64,000 nt of DNA from Symbiodinium natans (GCA_905221605.1 CAJNDS010002757.1:1-64000), one strand, 5' to 3'. Counted from the stretch's first letter, positions 23,771 through 34,062 are shown. The notes: generated by a model from the letters alone, not told the origin. Translations and numbers: made by a program.

Positions 23771-24839
23771 CTTGCTGAGCTGGAGGTCGAGCTCGAGAGA
23801 CTGCAAAAGGTCTGCCTGCCTCTGCTGCAGCAGGAGCGCATCTCCATCCTCTGAGGCTTTTGAGCTGGGCTTAGGGCTCTAGGGTTTCGGCTAGGCCTTT
23901 AAGGGGGGCTGGAAAAGCCAGTGTTTGTGGAGAGCACCAGAAACATCGACTCCTAAACCCTAAACCCTAAACCCTAAACCCTAAACCCTAAACCCTAAAC
24001 CCTAAACCCTAAACCCTAAACCAACATCAGCCCGTCCTTCAGGCCGGCTTCCTCCAGGGTTCCTTGGCACAAGGCCTCACCCGAAGCGGTCAGCAGAACC
24101 CCGGCGCCCAGTTGTAGAGAAGCCAGGGCCTGGGTTTAGGGTTTAGGGTTTAGGGTTTAGGGTTTAGGGTTTAGGGTTTAGGGCTTAGGGCTTAGGGTTT
24201 GGGGTTTGGGGTTGAGGGTCTATGGCTTAGGGCTTGGGGTTTAGGGTTTAGGGCCTGTTTTCGACCAGCGCTTAGGGTTTAAGTTCAGGGATTTGAGGGT
24301 TTCCGGGTGAGAGGGTTTAAGGGCTTTGACCAGCGGCTGAATGCCCAGGGTCTAGGGGTTTGGGGGCTGTACGGATTCACGGGTGTAAAGGGTTTAGGGA
24401 TTCAGGAGTATAGCTAGACCCTAAACCCTAAACCCTAAACCCTAAACCCTAAACCCTAAACCCTAAACCCTAAACCCTAAACCCTAAACTGCCCTAAACC
24501 CTAAGGTTTAAAGTCTGGGGTTCCCCTTTTCATCGTTGCCGGCCTCTTGCTTAAACTCCTCAATGGAGCAGCTGGTCTCTCCTGGGCTGCAACTACGGAC
24601 TTTAGAAGATGAAATTAGCACAGTCAGGCAAGTAAACTAACCTCAGAACCCATTCCTAAACCCTGTACCTTGAACCATAATTAAACACAAAAAGACTAAG
24701 ACACAAAAAATCCAAAAACCTGAATAAACCCAAAACCCTACAAACCTGAGCCCTGAACCTGAGGAACCCCAGCCCAGTCTCTCGTGATCCTTGCCGTTCT
24801 GCCACTCAGAAGGCTGACATCGATGCAGACCACGGACAT
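23771..24839 (-). CDS. ubiquitin-like-domain protein, four N-terminal exons (3' end unresolved)
   Basis: Predicted join on the minus strand: 24839-24782, 24581-24544, 24129-24037, 23848-23771, with phases 1, 0, 0, 0. The 89 residues form a ubiquitin-type beta-grasp: an N-terminal strand pair (SLLSGRTARI), the helix IEEFKQEALASLQLG, then GVLLTASGEAL and the end TLEEAGLKDGDALLL. This layout is common in dinoflagellate multidomain proteins (family knowledge). Introns are GA-AG (24582-24781), GC-AG (24130-24543) and GA-AG (23849-24036), and all carry or border telomere-like repeats. A possible fifth exon starts at 23703 after CTACAG, but it runs into a T12 tract and is doubtful. C-terminal function unknown. 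Confidence 0.7.
23954..24021 (-). repeat. CCCTAAA array beside a 93-bp exon
   Basis: Nearly perfect heptamers. On the coding strand they read TTTAGGG a few bases after the 5' splice site of exon 24037-24129. Confidence 0.95.
24131..24260 (+). repeat. TTTAGGG array abutting an exon
   Basis: On the coding strand this ends CCCTAAACCCAG, so the heptamers run directly into the 3' splice site at 24129/24130. With 23,954-24,021 it makes the exon look capped by two outward-facing telomere tracts. Confidence 0.95.
24417..24490 (-). repeat. CCCTAAA array, donor side of the same intron
   Basis: Coding-strand orientation is TTTAGGG. Together with 24,131-24,260 the intron holds inverted telomere-like tracts at its two ends. 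Confidence 0.95.
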
Positions 24840-24879
24840 GGACGGCAAAATGTGGACCACACGAAGCTTGGGAAGCTAA

Positions 24880-25625
24880 AAAAGGGCTATGTCGGACCTA
24901 GGATTGTGGGGTTGAGGGTTGGGGGGTTCTTGTTTCGGGTTCAGGGTGCTTGGTGTTTGGGGGTATAGGGTTTAGGGCGGCTTCGTTGAGAAGCGGGCTT
25001 TGGACTTTGAGGGTAGTGCGTTTTGGGAGCGCTGTTCAGGTTTGGGGTTCGGGCTTAAGGGCAGTTTTGGCAGGTTGGGAGGCTGAGGCCCTCTTGGGGT
25101 TTGAGGGAGAGGGAGGGCGGGAGAGGGGGAAGTGCCAGTGCAACGTCTTTAGGGCACATGGTGTGAATAGAATCCGCTGAGCAAAAAGGTCTAGGAGAAG
25201 CGCTGGGTCCGTCGCTCGCACCAAATGCTGCCGGCGACCGACAGCTTGGGAGCTGGTAATCTGGCCGGAGAGGAGCGTTGGGTTCGGGTTTTAGGTTTTA
25301 GGGTTTAGGGATGTTTAGGGTTTAGGGTTTAGGGTTTTTTAGGGTTTAGGGTTTAGGGTGTGCTACCCTCCTAGCTGATCATCGCACTGCAGGGAAGACA
25401 CATGTTCTTCGGTGAAGAAAAAAAACTAGGGGGTTCTGCGCTGCGAGAACAAAGTTACATCTTTGTTCGTCCCGGCCCTCCGTTTTAATGCCCGACAGCG
25501 AGAAGATGAGCATAACCCGAAATTAAGTAGAGGTTCTCCTGCAGTGGTCTTCGACTCTCACACTCGCACACGGCCGGCAAGGCATCGGTTGGTAGGTCCA
25601 TGTCTGGGGGTTTAGGGTTTAGGTT
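24880..25625. other. TTTAGGG-rich stretch without a firm gene
   Basis: Degenerate TTTAGGG lies at 24,890-24,975, a denser array at 25,290-25,358 and a short one at 25,608-25,622. A possible plus exon (TTCTCCTGCAG acceptor near 25,546, GTAGGT donor near 25,592) is too short to support alone. Confidence 0.4.
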
Positions 25626-25652
25626 TCTTTTCGCCACCCGCCTAGAGTCTAG

Positions 25653-25981
25653 CCACAGCACTGCTGGGTCTGACTGTCGGAAGTTTGGAGAAATCCTTCA
25701 GGCGTTGCGCGTTTCCGGGCGGCCAGCAGCCTGAAAAAGGACATGGTTACGATGACAATTCACCCGCCTAGGGTTTTGGGGTTTAGGGTTTTGGGGGCTA
25801 CTTCCTGCCACCAGCCTCTGCTGAAATCCACCAGATCACAGGACCGCACTCGTTGATCTTCGAGCCGCCGCGGCTTTCATCGGCTGTCGTGGCTGCAAAG
25901 TCGTGTTTCAAAGGATGTCCGTCTGCAAATCTTGAGTTTCAACACAACAGTGCCGCGTTGGTTCCGAAACCGCAAGCCTGA
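25653..25981 (+). CDS. 3' end of an unrecognised gene, two exons
   Basis: Join 25653-25703, 25815-25981 (GT-AG intron of 111 bp) keeps one frame for 72 codons to a TGA at 25979. The second exon is preceded by CTTCCTGCCACCAG. The translation (contains GPHSLIFEPPRL) has ordinary protein composition but no known motif. It converges on the DUF285 gene. The 5' exons were not found. Confidence 0.5.
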
Positions 25982-26228
25982 AGTTGATGTAAAGTGCGAT
26001 GTTGGTTCAGGGCTTTAGGCAACTGTTGCAGGGGTACATTTACAGGCCTGGGGGGGTCGTGTTCGACCTCAGATCACAACGACTTTCTTGCAGCAGGGCG
26101 GTCGTCAATCTCTCCGTCAGAGCAGCTTTGTGCACATGACGGAATTCTTAATTACATTGCCCCCAAGCATGTGCAGTACAGAAGGCCTGTCCTTTCAAGA
26201 AGGAAGCGTGAAACGCTCCGAGCAGCTC

Positions 26229-28039
26229 CTAAAGTGCCGTGTTTGGCAGCCCTTCATATGCCACTGAGCCCGGATGCCTGCAAGTCCTGCACGCCACTGC
26301 AGCAGCACCTGCAGCTGTAGCCAGAGCAAGCACCAAGCCAATCCATGCAAATCTTGGTGATCGAAGCTTTGTCAACGCCTCAGGGAGCTCGCTGTCCTGT
26401 ATGAGCTCCTCCTTCAGGCAGTGCTTCAAGACCTTGCTTCCCTGTTTGTTCAGCAAAGAGTAGTCCATGATGTAGATGACGCTGGCGCAGAGGCTGGACT
26501 CACATGTCATGTCTGACGTCAGCTGGAAGTCGGGGTCGCAAGACTCGCACTTCTCGGTGACCAGGGGGCAGCCCATGACAGTGAGATTGGGGGCAGTTCC
26601 GTCTTGGCATGACGGCTCAGCTGCGCAGCCCAGGTCGTTTTCGTAGGGGATGCTTCCGGGCGGACATGGAGGTGTCTGAAAGGAATCAGCGCCCAAGAAC
26701 ATGCCATTTGTGTTTGCAGCCGATACATCCCAACAGCCCAAGAACTGGTCAAAAACCACGGCTTCACGGAACATCTGGCGCATATCGGTCACCTTGGACG
26801 TATCCCAGGAGCCGATTGGGGAGTTGAAGGAGGAGGCCCGAAAGAACATGCCTTCCATGAGTCTCACACGCGTGACGTCCCAAGAATCCAGGGGCTGGTT
26901 GAAGGATGTGGCACCTGCGAACATTGAACCCATGGAGTACACGAGGGACGTGTTCCAGGAGTCGAGGGGCTGGTCAAAGGCCAGGGCGAACCGAAACATT
27001 TGAGTCATATCGGTCACGCTTGAGACAGTCCAGCTGGCAAGCGGCTGGTTGAAGACATCGGCATTCTGGAACATGTATCTCATCGCGGTCACTTTGGAGG
27101 TATCCCAGGAGGCAATGGGTTGGTTAAAGGCGCGGGCGCTATCGAACACCCCGGTCATGTCGGTCACACTGGAGGTATCCCAGGACGCGATGGGCTGGTT
27201 GAAGGCCTTGGCACCTTCGAACATGTAGTACATCGTGGTGACCCCGGAAAAGTCCCAAGAGTCGATGGCTTGGTTGAAGGCATCGGTCGACTTAAACATG
27301 TAGTTCATGTTGGTCACGCTGGAGGTGTTCCAGGAACCGATGGGTTGGTTGAAGAACCTGGCGCCGTTGAACATGTTATCCATCCTGGTCACCCTGGAGG
27401 TGTCCCAGGTGCCGATGGGGTGGCTGAAGCTACTGGCGGACTGAAACATGCGATCCATCCGGGTCACGCGGGAGGTGTCCCAGGATTCAAGGGGTTGGTT
27501 GAAGTCCAGGGCGCCCGAAAACATGGAGTACATGTTGGTCACGCGGGAGGTATCCCAGGAGTCGATGGGTTGGTTGAAGTCTCTGGCGTCGTCGAACATA
27601 CGATCCATCCTGGTCACGCTGGAAGTGTTCCACAAGCTGATGTTTTCATTGAAGGTGCGAAAAGGGAAACCAACAAACAGGCTTTGCATGTCGTTCACTT
27701 GGGAGACGTCCCACTCTTCGATCACCCCATACTTGGCAACAATAGCAGGGTCGCCTGTGCCGCCACGGCAGGGATGCTTTCAAGAAAAGAACCTCATGAC
27801 ACTAAACTCCCACCTAAAAACCGGAGCGATTTGGGGGTTTACGAGAATAGGGGACCCCCAAAATAGACCCCAACATAGTAGGATTCCCTTACAATAAGCA
27901 CCCCAATAATATATCCCCACAAACCCCCATTTATGTTCTACGAGCTGAAGAGCTCCCCAACGGCTCCTGGCTGAGCCACCCAGTCCAAGAGGGCCTGTCG
28001 CAACTCCGCTCGGTCAGCGAAAGCTTCCAGAGCATTTCC
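26229..28039 (-). CDS. BspA-like (DUF285) repeat protein with C-terminal membrane anchor
   Basis: Join on the minus strand: 28039-27967, 27754-26229, with a GA-AG intron of 212 bp (27755-27966). This gives about 533 residues, 5' end incomplete. The N-terminal part ([15 protein letters not shown].....[10 protein letters not shown]) is the usual lead-in, followed by about fourteen 24-25-residue units of the form NQPI.SWDTS.VT.M..MF. A Cys-rich linker follows ([22 protein letters not shown]), then a hydrophobic helix ([19 protein letters not shown]) and a short tail. DUF285 repeats are leucine-rich-repeat-like surface modules in bacteria and many protists (family knowledge); a cell-surface or vacuolar adhesion or recognition role is inference. 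No signal peptide exon was confirmed; MPPSGLLLVV near 28,250 is a weak candidate. Confidence 0.85.
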
Positions 28040-28112
28040 TTGGCAACCCAGTGTGTGTTTGAATCAGGCTACCCTTCTTTTGAGGTTGTTCACTTTACAA
28101 GGGAACTCAAAA

Positions 28113-28117
<5 letters not shown>

Positions 28118-28160
<43 letters not shown>

Positions 28161-28161
28161 A
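28118..28161 (+). repeat. C33 run followed by A11
   Basis: A long homopolymer pair 80 bp upstream of the DUF285 exon. Length is likely unreliable in any assembly. Confidence 0.9.
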
Positions 28162-28933
28162 TGGCAACAGTGGCAAAAGGGTACAAATGGTGTACCACGT
28201 TTCCAAGGCCCACCCGGATCACAACCAGCAAGAGCCCACTCGGAGGCATGGCTTCTCTCGGAGCCCCTTCTTTTGCTACTAAGGAAAAGTGAAGACCATG
28301 ACAAAAAATGGCTCACTCATTTGAAAATTCAGAAGATAACAAGCTGGGGGCCGAAAAAAACTTGGCTGGAGCATGGTTGGATCACAGTTTGGAGCTTCGG
28401 GTTCAGGTGTCGGCTTTGCCCAACTTCCAAACCCCGCCGGGGGTGTGTTAAGCGAAACTCGGAACATTGCGGCCAACTCGAGACCCAAAGGCAGACTTCG
28501 ATTTCGAAGCCTCCATCGGGCCCACCGCTTTGCTTCAGCGCATGGGATAGGGGACAAGGCTTTAAGGTTTTGGGGCTAAGCGAGCCAAAGCAGGGTCCTG
28601 AGAACGGGATAGGGCTGAAGAAAAGCCTCGGCTTTTTAAGAGGCTTCATCGGGTTTCTATGGTAAGCTGGAGGAAGCTGGCTTAGGAGTTTTGGCTGACG
28701 GGCTTGGGGCTTAGGGTCATGGTTTAGGAACGAAAGTTGGGCTAGGGTTTCGTTTTCTGTCCTTTTTTTAGGTTTGAAGTGCGCCGGGGCACTTGCCTCA
28801 AGACACTGAGATAGAGTAGCGTTGGCAAATACGTCAGAGTTCAACTTTAAACCTTATAGATCCATAAACCCTCTACAAACGTCTTAAACCCTGCAACCAA
28901 CCCCCTCGCCCTCCCCCACCACCACCCCCGCAG

Positions 28934-30091
28934 GAAAAGCTGCTCGTGGCCTGGAGAAGGTGTACAAGCCTGTCAAGACCTGAACCCAAGGAGTGCCATG
29001 CTGCCATTGCCCAATTCCTGGTCAGGGTGGACCCGCTGGAATTGTCGGGTAAAGTAGCATCCGGACAGTCAATCTTGGAGGGCGGTGTGGAGGCGAGGAT
29101 ACATGCCACTCCACGCCGCTGTTGCTGTTGCGGCGAGGCTAAGGAAACGATGGGCATCAGGAGCAACCTCCCCCAACGAAATGCCCGATGTCAGCAAGAG
29201 CCTGCAAGTTCAACAAATTGTGGGCAAGTTGATGCGGATGCGAAGCGTGTGTATGCAACCACGGATTTGTGGAGGACATGGGGCAATCCCCGACTAGATG
29301 CCGAGAAAGCAACAACTGGACTTTGCAAGATCAATCACCCAATGCTCTATGCTGCCCTAATTGGACCCTAAACCCTAAACTCTAAACCATAAACCCTAAA
29401 CCTTCTTCACCATGTTGGGTTCAGCAGGTTGACGCCGATACTTCAAGCTATTTACCAGAAGTCGGTCCAGGATGCGATGTGAGTTTTTTTCACCAAATAA
29501 CGGCCCAAATTCGGAATAGCAAGTCGGGAGTTCCGCATGTGAAACATAAACACACAATGGTGCTCCTGGAGTCTCGGCCCCCCTTGGCACTTGAAAGGCT
29601 CTGTACCCGAAATTTGCCTAAAGCCGCGCTGAAATGTGCACGAAAGTCCTAAACTCTAAAGCTTTTTCGGAACCGGCCAAAGCAAACCCTTTTGGAATTT
29701 CCTTATTAACACACCAGCCCCAACAAGCGCAAATTTTAAGAGGCCTGAAAACAAACAACGAAGATTTCGTGGGTGATTTGGAGGACTCATGAGCTTGGGG
29801 GCTTGGGGTTTAGGGCTCGAGTTCCCTTGTGGATGGGGTCCTTTTGCACATCAACACGGAAACAAACGGGGCTTGCCGAACATTAACTCTTGTTGGGGTT
29901 GCTGCCGTAGTATTTGTGGGAGCACATGACATGTTCTTAGGAAACTCGCGTGTGATGGCAAACGAATCTCTCGGACCCGAAACGCCTTCGGCGGGCTGAT
30001 AAACCCCAGGAGTCACGTGCAATCAGGCGCGGCAAGTATTTTGCCGGCCTGCGTGCGAAGGGGATGTGGAGTAGCGCGGGGACATGAGTAG
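28934..30091 (+). CDS. unrecognised spliced gene, six exons (5' end missing)
   Basis: Join 28934-29048, 29161-29233, 29428-29478, 29520-29597, 29743-29772, 29941-30091 gives 498 nt (166 codons) in one frame to a TAG at 30089. Introns are GT-AG, GC-AG, GT-AG, GC-AG and GT-AG. The first acceptor follows a long pyrimidine tract ending CCCCCGCAG. The second intron carries CCCTAAA units (29,366-29,402) just before its acceptor. The third intron would be only 41 bp and one exon 30 bp, which are the weak points. The protein is basic at its C-terminus and contains AIAQFLVRVDPLEL and LTPILQAIYQKSV. I cannot assign a family. Confidence 0.55.
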
Positions 30092-30365
30092 AAGCTTGGG
30101 GCTTGGAAAGGTGCGTAGGGAACGATGAATATCTCTGGAAGCAAGAAACACAGAAAGTCGACAGAAGCCATTACTTGCACGGGCAATCAGGAGCAATGGC
30201 AGCAATCCAGCCATGCCTCCTGCTGAATTAACCCATGCTGTCTGTTTCTCACATCTGTAGTGAAGTGAGCCACGGTTGTTCAATGATGCTTGAGCATTGG
30301 CTTGAAGACCTTAGCGATGCCCCCCGACCAGCACAGCCAGATCCACTTGGTCCAATGGCCCGCAC

Positions 30366-30471
30366 TTGCATGTTCCCCCTTCTACTCAGAGTCCTGAATA
30401 GGGATTATATGAGGGGGTACGTTTATCACTCTAATCCCTTTTTAGGCCTGCTAGAATTAGGAACATCCCAA
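30366..30471. mobile_element. 106-bp TIR element (MITE), older copy
   Basis: Ends TTGCATGTTCC and GGAACATCCCAA are inverted repeats and match the ends of the 45,166-45,318 element. Flanks GGCCCGCA and GGCCCACA are a 7/8 target duplication (8-bp type; one extra C on the left). 8-bp duplications fit the hAT superfamily (family knowledge). Confidence 0.65.
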
Positions 30472-30493
30472 GGCCCACATCTAGCGTCTCTAG

Positions 30494-30697
30494 TTGGCAC
30501 AAGGCAAAGAACACTTAGCTCCCGGCCCAGCAGCTCAAAAAAGTCGTGAAATCAATGAGCGTTTGCGACGACTGCTCCCTCAAGTGCGAGAGGTATCAGC
30601 CACAGGTCTGAACACGGTAGAAGCGATAACTTTTGGGACAAGCTGGACATTGGTGTCATGTGCAGGGCTGGCAGACTCAGCATTTGAGGTTTTTTAA
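30494..30697 (+). CDS. candidate terminal exon, unknown protein
   Basis: A 67-codon open frame ending TAA with protein-like composition (REINERLRRLLPQVREV). Its start is uncertain: the first codon in frame is TTG, so it is more likely the end of a spliced gene. The MITE at 30,366-30,471 lies just upstream and may interrupt the preceding exon (an ATG-led frame at 30,282). Confidence 0.35.
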   Translation: MAQGKEHLAPGPAAQKSREINERLRRLLPQVREVSATGLNTVEAITFGTSWTLVSCAGLADSAFEVF

Positions 30698-30727
30698 CCT
30701 AACGCTCACTTGTCACCTTAAGCCACG

Positions 30728-30814
30728 CTAGCCGTCGGCTCTCCAACGTGCCGCAGCGCGCCTGATTCCCGCTGAGCTTGGGCTTCTACGTCGCGCGCCT
30801 GGCGTCGGAGTGCC

Positions 30815-30859
<45 letters not shown>

Positions 30860-31156
30860 GCATCGGGGGCTTGATGTGATTCGAGGTGACAGGAAGTCCC
30901 TTCTGGTGATGGTGGTGACGGTAGATGGTGAGAGGTCAAGATGAGGCAAGAGGCTCATCTTGCCCTGTGCTGTAAGCGCCTCTGGGACTTGGGGGCTCCC
31001 AAGTTTTGAGCCCGCATCCGCGAGGGTTCCTGTAAGATGGGCCCTTGGTCTCAGCGCCGGTTCAGAGGCTTCACTTTTCGATGTCGAAGCCCTGCATGAA
31101 GTCCGAACAAAGCCTACGCTTAAGACCAGCAAGAAAGCTAATTCTCCGTAACCCAT
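30728..31156 (-). CDS. candidate first exon of a secreted or membrane protein
   Basis: The frame opens at an ATG (31156) with MGYGELAFLLVLSVGFV, a plausible signal peptide or anchor, then a Ser/Pro-rich stretch to about residue 100. The 3' half runs through a (GT)n microsatellite and is probably intron. The true donor was not identified. Confidence 0.35.
30815..30859. repeat. (GT)n microsatellite
   Basis: About 22 uninterrupted dinucleotides. Confidence 0.95.
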
Positions 31157-31164
31157 GACCTTGT

Positions 31165-31203
31165 ACCCTAAACCCTAAACCCTAAACCCTAAACCCTAAA
31201 CCC
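31165..31203 (-). repeat. CCCTAAA array upstream of a kinase-like exon
   Basis: Five heptamers, on the acceptor side of plus-strand exon 31229-31298. Confidence 0.95.
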
Positions 31204-31228
31204 AAGAAGCCCACTTGCGGCCTGTGAG

Positions 31229-31298
31229 TCCACGACGCCGTACTGCTGGCGCGCGTAAGCTGCCAGGGGACGTCTGGGCCTTTGGTGCCGTCTTTGAG
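31229..31298 (+). CDS. protein-kinase-like exon (subdomain IX)
   Basis: 70-bp exon with AG acceptor and GAG|GTGTTTAGG donor. It encodes KLPGDVWAFGAVFE, matching the D-x-W-[SA]-[FL]-G motif of the kinase subdomain IX helix. TTTAGGG units start three bases into the downstream intron. The rest of the kinase was not located, so this may be one exon of a long gene or a fragment. Confidence 0.5.
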
Positions 31299-31301
31299 GT
31301 G

Positions 31302-31378
31302 TTTAGGGTTTAGGTTTAGGGTTTAGGGTTTAGGGTTTAGGGTCTATAGAGTTTAGGGCTTACAGGGTTTAGGGCACA
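31302..31378 (+). repeat. TTTAGGG array downstream of the kinase-like exon
   Basis: Degenerate after the first six units. Confidence 0.9.
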
Positions 31379-31817
31379 GGGTTGTGCAGGCTTCAAGATG
31401 GGGGTTGACGATGGTTGCAGGAACTATTGTGGGTTCTTGGGCATTTGGTGGTCGCGTCGCGTCTCGGACAGCATGTTGCGGCTTTTTCTGGGTGGGACGT
31501 CGAGTCTTATGTAGAAGTTTACGAGGTTTACGTAAGAACGAGAATGAGAGACTCTTGAAAGGCATGCCAAGGCATGCCCACTTGGATTCGGCGAAGTGGC
31601 TTTCATGGCCGACGGGTTGAGGTGTCTCAGGCAACAAGGCGTGGCTTAAAACCCCTCACCTCAATCCTAAACCCTAAACCCTAAACCCTAAACAACCCCT
31701 CTTGATAATTGCCCACTCGCCCCCGGCCCCCTGTGTGATTTCCGCACCTTTTTCGAAAACATTGCTCGTCCAGGATTGTCAAGTCGGAGCTCGGATAGCT
31801 CGGGACCGCAAAGAGCT

Positions 31818-31876
31818 AACCCTAAACCCTAAACCCTACGTAAACCCTAAACCCTAAACCCTACACCCTAAACTAA
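31818..31876 (-). repeat. CCCTAAA array
   Basis: Ends 14 bp before the acceptor of plus exon 31890-31963. A smaller group is at 31,668-31,693. Confidence 0.9.
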
Positions 31877-31889
31877 CGTTCTAGTGCAG

Positions 31890-31963
31890 CACATAGGAGC
31901 CATCCTGGCATTGCAGAAGGCCCGCAGTCTATTGGCAACAAGTCCTCTGGTGGTGGAAAGTGG
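31890..31963 (+). CDS. candidate exon, unknown protein
   Basis: 24 codons plus 2 nt between TAGTGCAG and GG|GTACTC. The translation is helical (HIGAILALQKARSLLATS). It could belong to the kinase-like gene or another. Confidence 0.4.
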
Positions 31964-32370
31964 GGTACTCTGCTCGGCTTTGAAAAGTGCTTTTCTGTAC
32001 ACACATTCATACAAAATAAACATACATAAATAGTGTGTATATATATATATATGTATGTATGTATTTTCTTACTTATTTCAGTACGCACATTACGTATACT
32101 TCTTTATTTGTCCGTTCAAAACATAAGCCACAAGTCATATGTGTGTACTCAGTAGTCATATATAATTTTCCCACACCTGACCAGACTTCTTTAGTCCAGG
32201 AATCAATGCACAAAGAAAAAGGAAGGCGAGCTCAGGGCCATCACAGGCATCTGCTTTTTTTCCGAGACGGGGCGGGGGTCGGGGGGGGGGAGGGGGGGGG
32301 TATAGCAGCCCCCCAAAATCTTGTTTTTGTAGCAGTAGCAGCCTTGGGGTAGACTCGTGTACAAGAAAGT

Positions 32371-32557
32371 TCAAATTGGGGTGGTGCGGCTCATGGAAAT
32401 CATGATCTCTCTATCGGAGCTGGCCTCTATGAGGTACCCCACCATGGCGAGGCATTGTTTCAATGCCTGGCCATCCTACTCCAGCTGCGCTCTCAGGCGG
32501 TCTTCACGCACTTCTTCAACGTTGAGTCGTAGCCTGCGTCCAGATGTGCCGAGCATG
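32371..32557 (-). CDS. candidate exon with an in-frame TAG
   Basis: After GGCTTCTTGCAG the frame runs LRLNVEEVREDRLRAQLE, meets TAG at about 32,476-32,478, then continues 31 protein-like codons to a TGA at 32,371. Either the gene is broken by one substitution, the stop is in a short intron I cannot see, or the second half is chance. Confidence 0.35.
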
Positions 32558-32652
32558 CTGCAAGAAGCCACATGTGCTATATGAGGGTAAGAAACCAGAA
32601 CCCCAAAGAGGGGGGTGACAGCTCAGGGTTCAACGGACTTGGGCTCTCCTAC

Positions 32653-32832
32653 CTGTGGATGGCTTGGAGACTTCCGCCTGCAACTACCCGGCCACTGAAG
32701 TATTCCACAGAGGTTACGTGTGGCGTGGTGAGGTTCAAACTTCTGGGGCTCAGATGCCGCTGAGCTGCAGTAGTGCTTCTTGCACTTGCACTTGTAGCTC
32801 CCCATTCCATTCGTCATGCCATCGCAGTCCAC
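32653..32832 (-). CDS. candidate Cys-rich exon
   Basis: 60 codons in phase 0 from GGAAAG|GTGGAC to CACAG|GTAGGA. It contains a cysteine cluster (KCKCKKHYC) suggestive of a small disulfide or EGF-like module in a secreted protein. No longer domain recognised. Confidence 0.4.
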
Positions 32833-33035
32833 CTTTCCTGGCCACATATATACACGAATGTACACCCAAAAAGTCTCTTCTGAACGGAGCCCCTGTTTCA
32901 AATGCGGGTTTTTAGGGCTCGGGGCTCTAAAGCTGCGTGCTCGTCCTGCCTGCTTTTTTTTTGTGATGCAAGCAACCAGTCTGTGGTGTGAAAGTTAGTG
33001 CTTTCGAAATCGCCTGCACACTGCAATCAATGCAG

Positions 33036-33116
33036 ATACCAGATCCCGCCAAGGAGCCAAGGTTGGAATCGCAGCTCGACCATCGGCAGGAAGTGCCTGC
33101 GTTGCGCCAGTCTTAG
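33036..33116 (+). CDS. candidate terminal exon
   Basis: Acceptor CAATCAATGCAG, then 26 codons (PAKEPRLESQLDHRQEV) to a TAG. Hydrophilic and protein-like. Upstream exons unknown. Confidence 0.4.
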   Translation: MPDPAKEPRLESQLDHRQEVPALRQS

Positions 33117-33227
33117 ATGTCGTGTTGAAGGTTCTAGGCCTGTGCCCACGCATGCCCAACGGAACAACGCAGACTAGACCCAAGAGTAGCCTAGGGAAAA
33201 ACCAGGGTGCCCTTTTTGGCTTTCAAG

Positions 33228-33342
33228 GGGCTTCGAAGGGAACCTAAGCCCGCAAAAAAAGGGAGTAAGAAGAGCGCACCTGTGTCGGAGCTTTTGCAGG
33301 TGGCTGTCGAAGTCGTTGAGCTGCAAGGAGCGACAGACAAGG
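33228..33342 (+). CDS. candidate exon with telomere-repeat donor
   Basis: 38 codons plus 1 nt, Lys-rich then KKSAPVSELLQVAVEVVELQ. The donor is AAGG|GTTTAGG, so the intron starts with a heptamer. A following exon may begin after CTCTGCAG at 33,480. Confidence 0.4.
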
Positions 33343-33387
33343 GTTTAGGCGTTTGGGGGTTTGGGGTTTTTGTTTTCCTTCCTGGGG

Positions 33388-33575
33388 TTTAGGGTTTAGG
33401 AGGGTTTAGGGTTTAGGGTTTAGGGTTTAGGGTGTTTTTTTTGCCACCCGATTCGCTGACCTCGCGGACACTCTGCAGGTAAATGTCTATGTCAAGTCAG
33501 TTCTTTCGTCCCCTTCAGAGTCTGCATAAACCACCAAAACCCAGGGTTTAGGGTTTAGGGTTCATTTAGGGTTGT
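33388..33575 (+). repeat. TTTAGGG arrays
   Basis: 33,388-33,434 and 33,543-33,575, separated by the TTTTTTTTGCCACCCG motif (33,443-33,450 core) and a possible short exon. Confidence 0.9.
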
Positions 33576-33780
33576 GGCGCCCCTGAACCCCTAAGGTCTG
33601 AGAGGGGGATTTGTGGGTTGTTTTTTTTTTTAGCCTGCTGGGTTCATGTCACATGTTTATTGGATATGAGAGTGGCGTCGAGGTCATGCTCTGTTCGAAA
33701 TATCACAAGGAAGAAAGACAAACAGACAAAGAGAGAGAAAGAGAGAAAGAGAGAAAGAGAACTCCTGAATGTGTCCGCAC

Positions 33781-34062
33781 CTGGGTGGCGGCGGGAGCAG
33801 GGTCGACGCCTTCACACATTTGCCCTTGTGGGCGCAGTAGCCCTTCGACTTGCTACCTGAAAGGGCACCAGAAGGCTGATATGGGCTGTTTGGGGAGCTC
33901 AGTTCGGGAGCTCAGGGCCGGAAACCGTATGCATCCTAGAAGCCGGAAAACCCTACACCCTCTGAACTCCAAAGTGCATGCAAGGTGCAAAGGCACTTTC
34001 CGCTCTTGCAGGTCGTTTTCCCACGGCTTGAGCTGCATCCCCACCTTGGTGCTGGGAATCCA
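33781..34062 (-). CDS. two joined exons of an unrecognised gene
   Basis: 34062-33959 and 33852-33781 join in phase with a GT-AG intron (33853-33958). The translation contains STKVGMQLKPWENDLQ and KSKGYCAHKGKCVKAS, both convincing protein text. The next donor is CCCAG|GTGCGG. Candidate upstream exons of the same strand are listed at 34,301-34,353 and 34,466-34,546, but phases to them do not close, so at least one exon is missing. Confidence 0.5.

Noticed and set aside
23606-23854. Plus-strand reading of 23,740-23,854 (LEVELERLQKV) as the end of a gene
   Set aside because: The minus reading completes a ubiquitin-like domain with three phase-matched junctions, which is stronger evidence.
24564-24640. 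Plus-strand exon starting ATG near 24,563 with a GCAAGT donor
   Set aside because: The same bases are an exon of the minus-strand ubiquitin-fold gene; the downstream plus exon did not keep phase.
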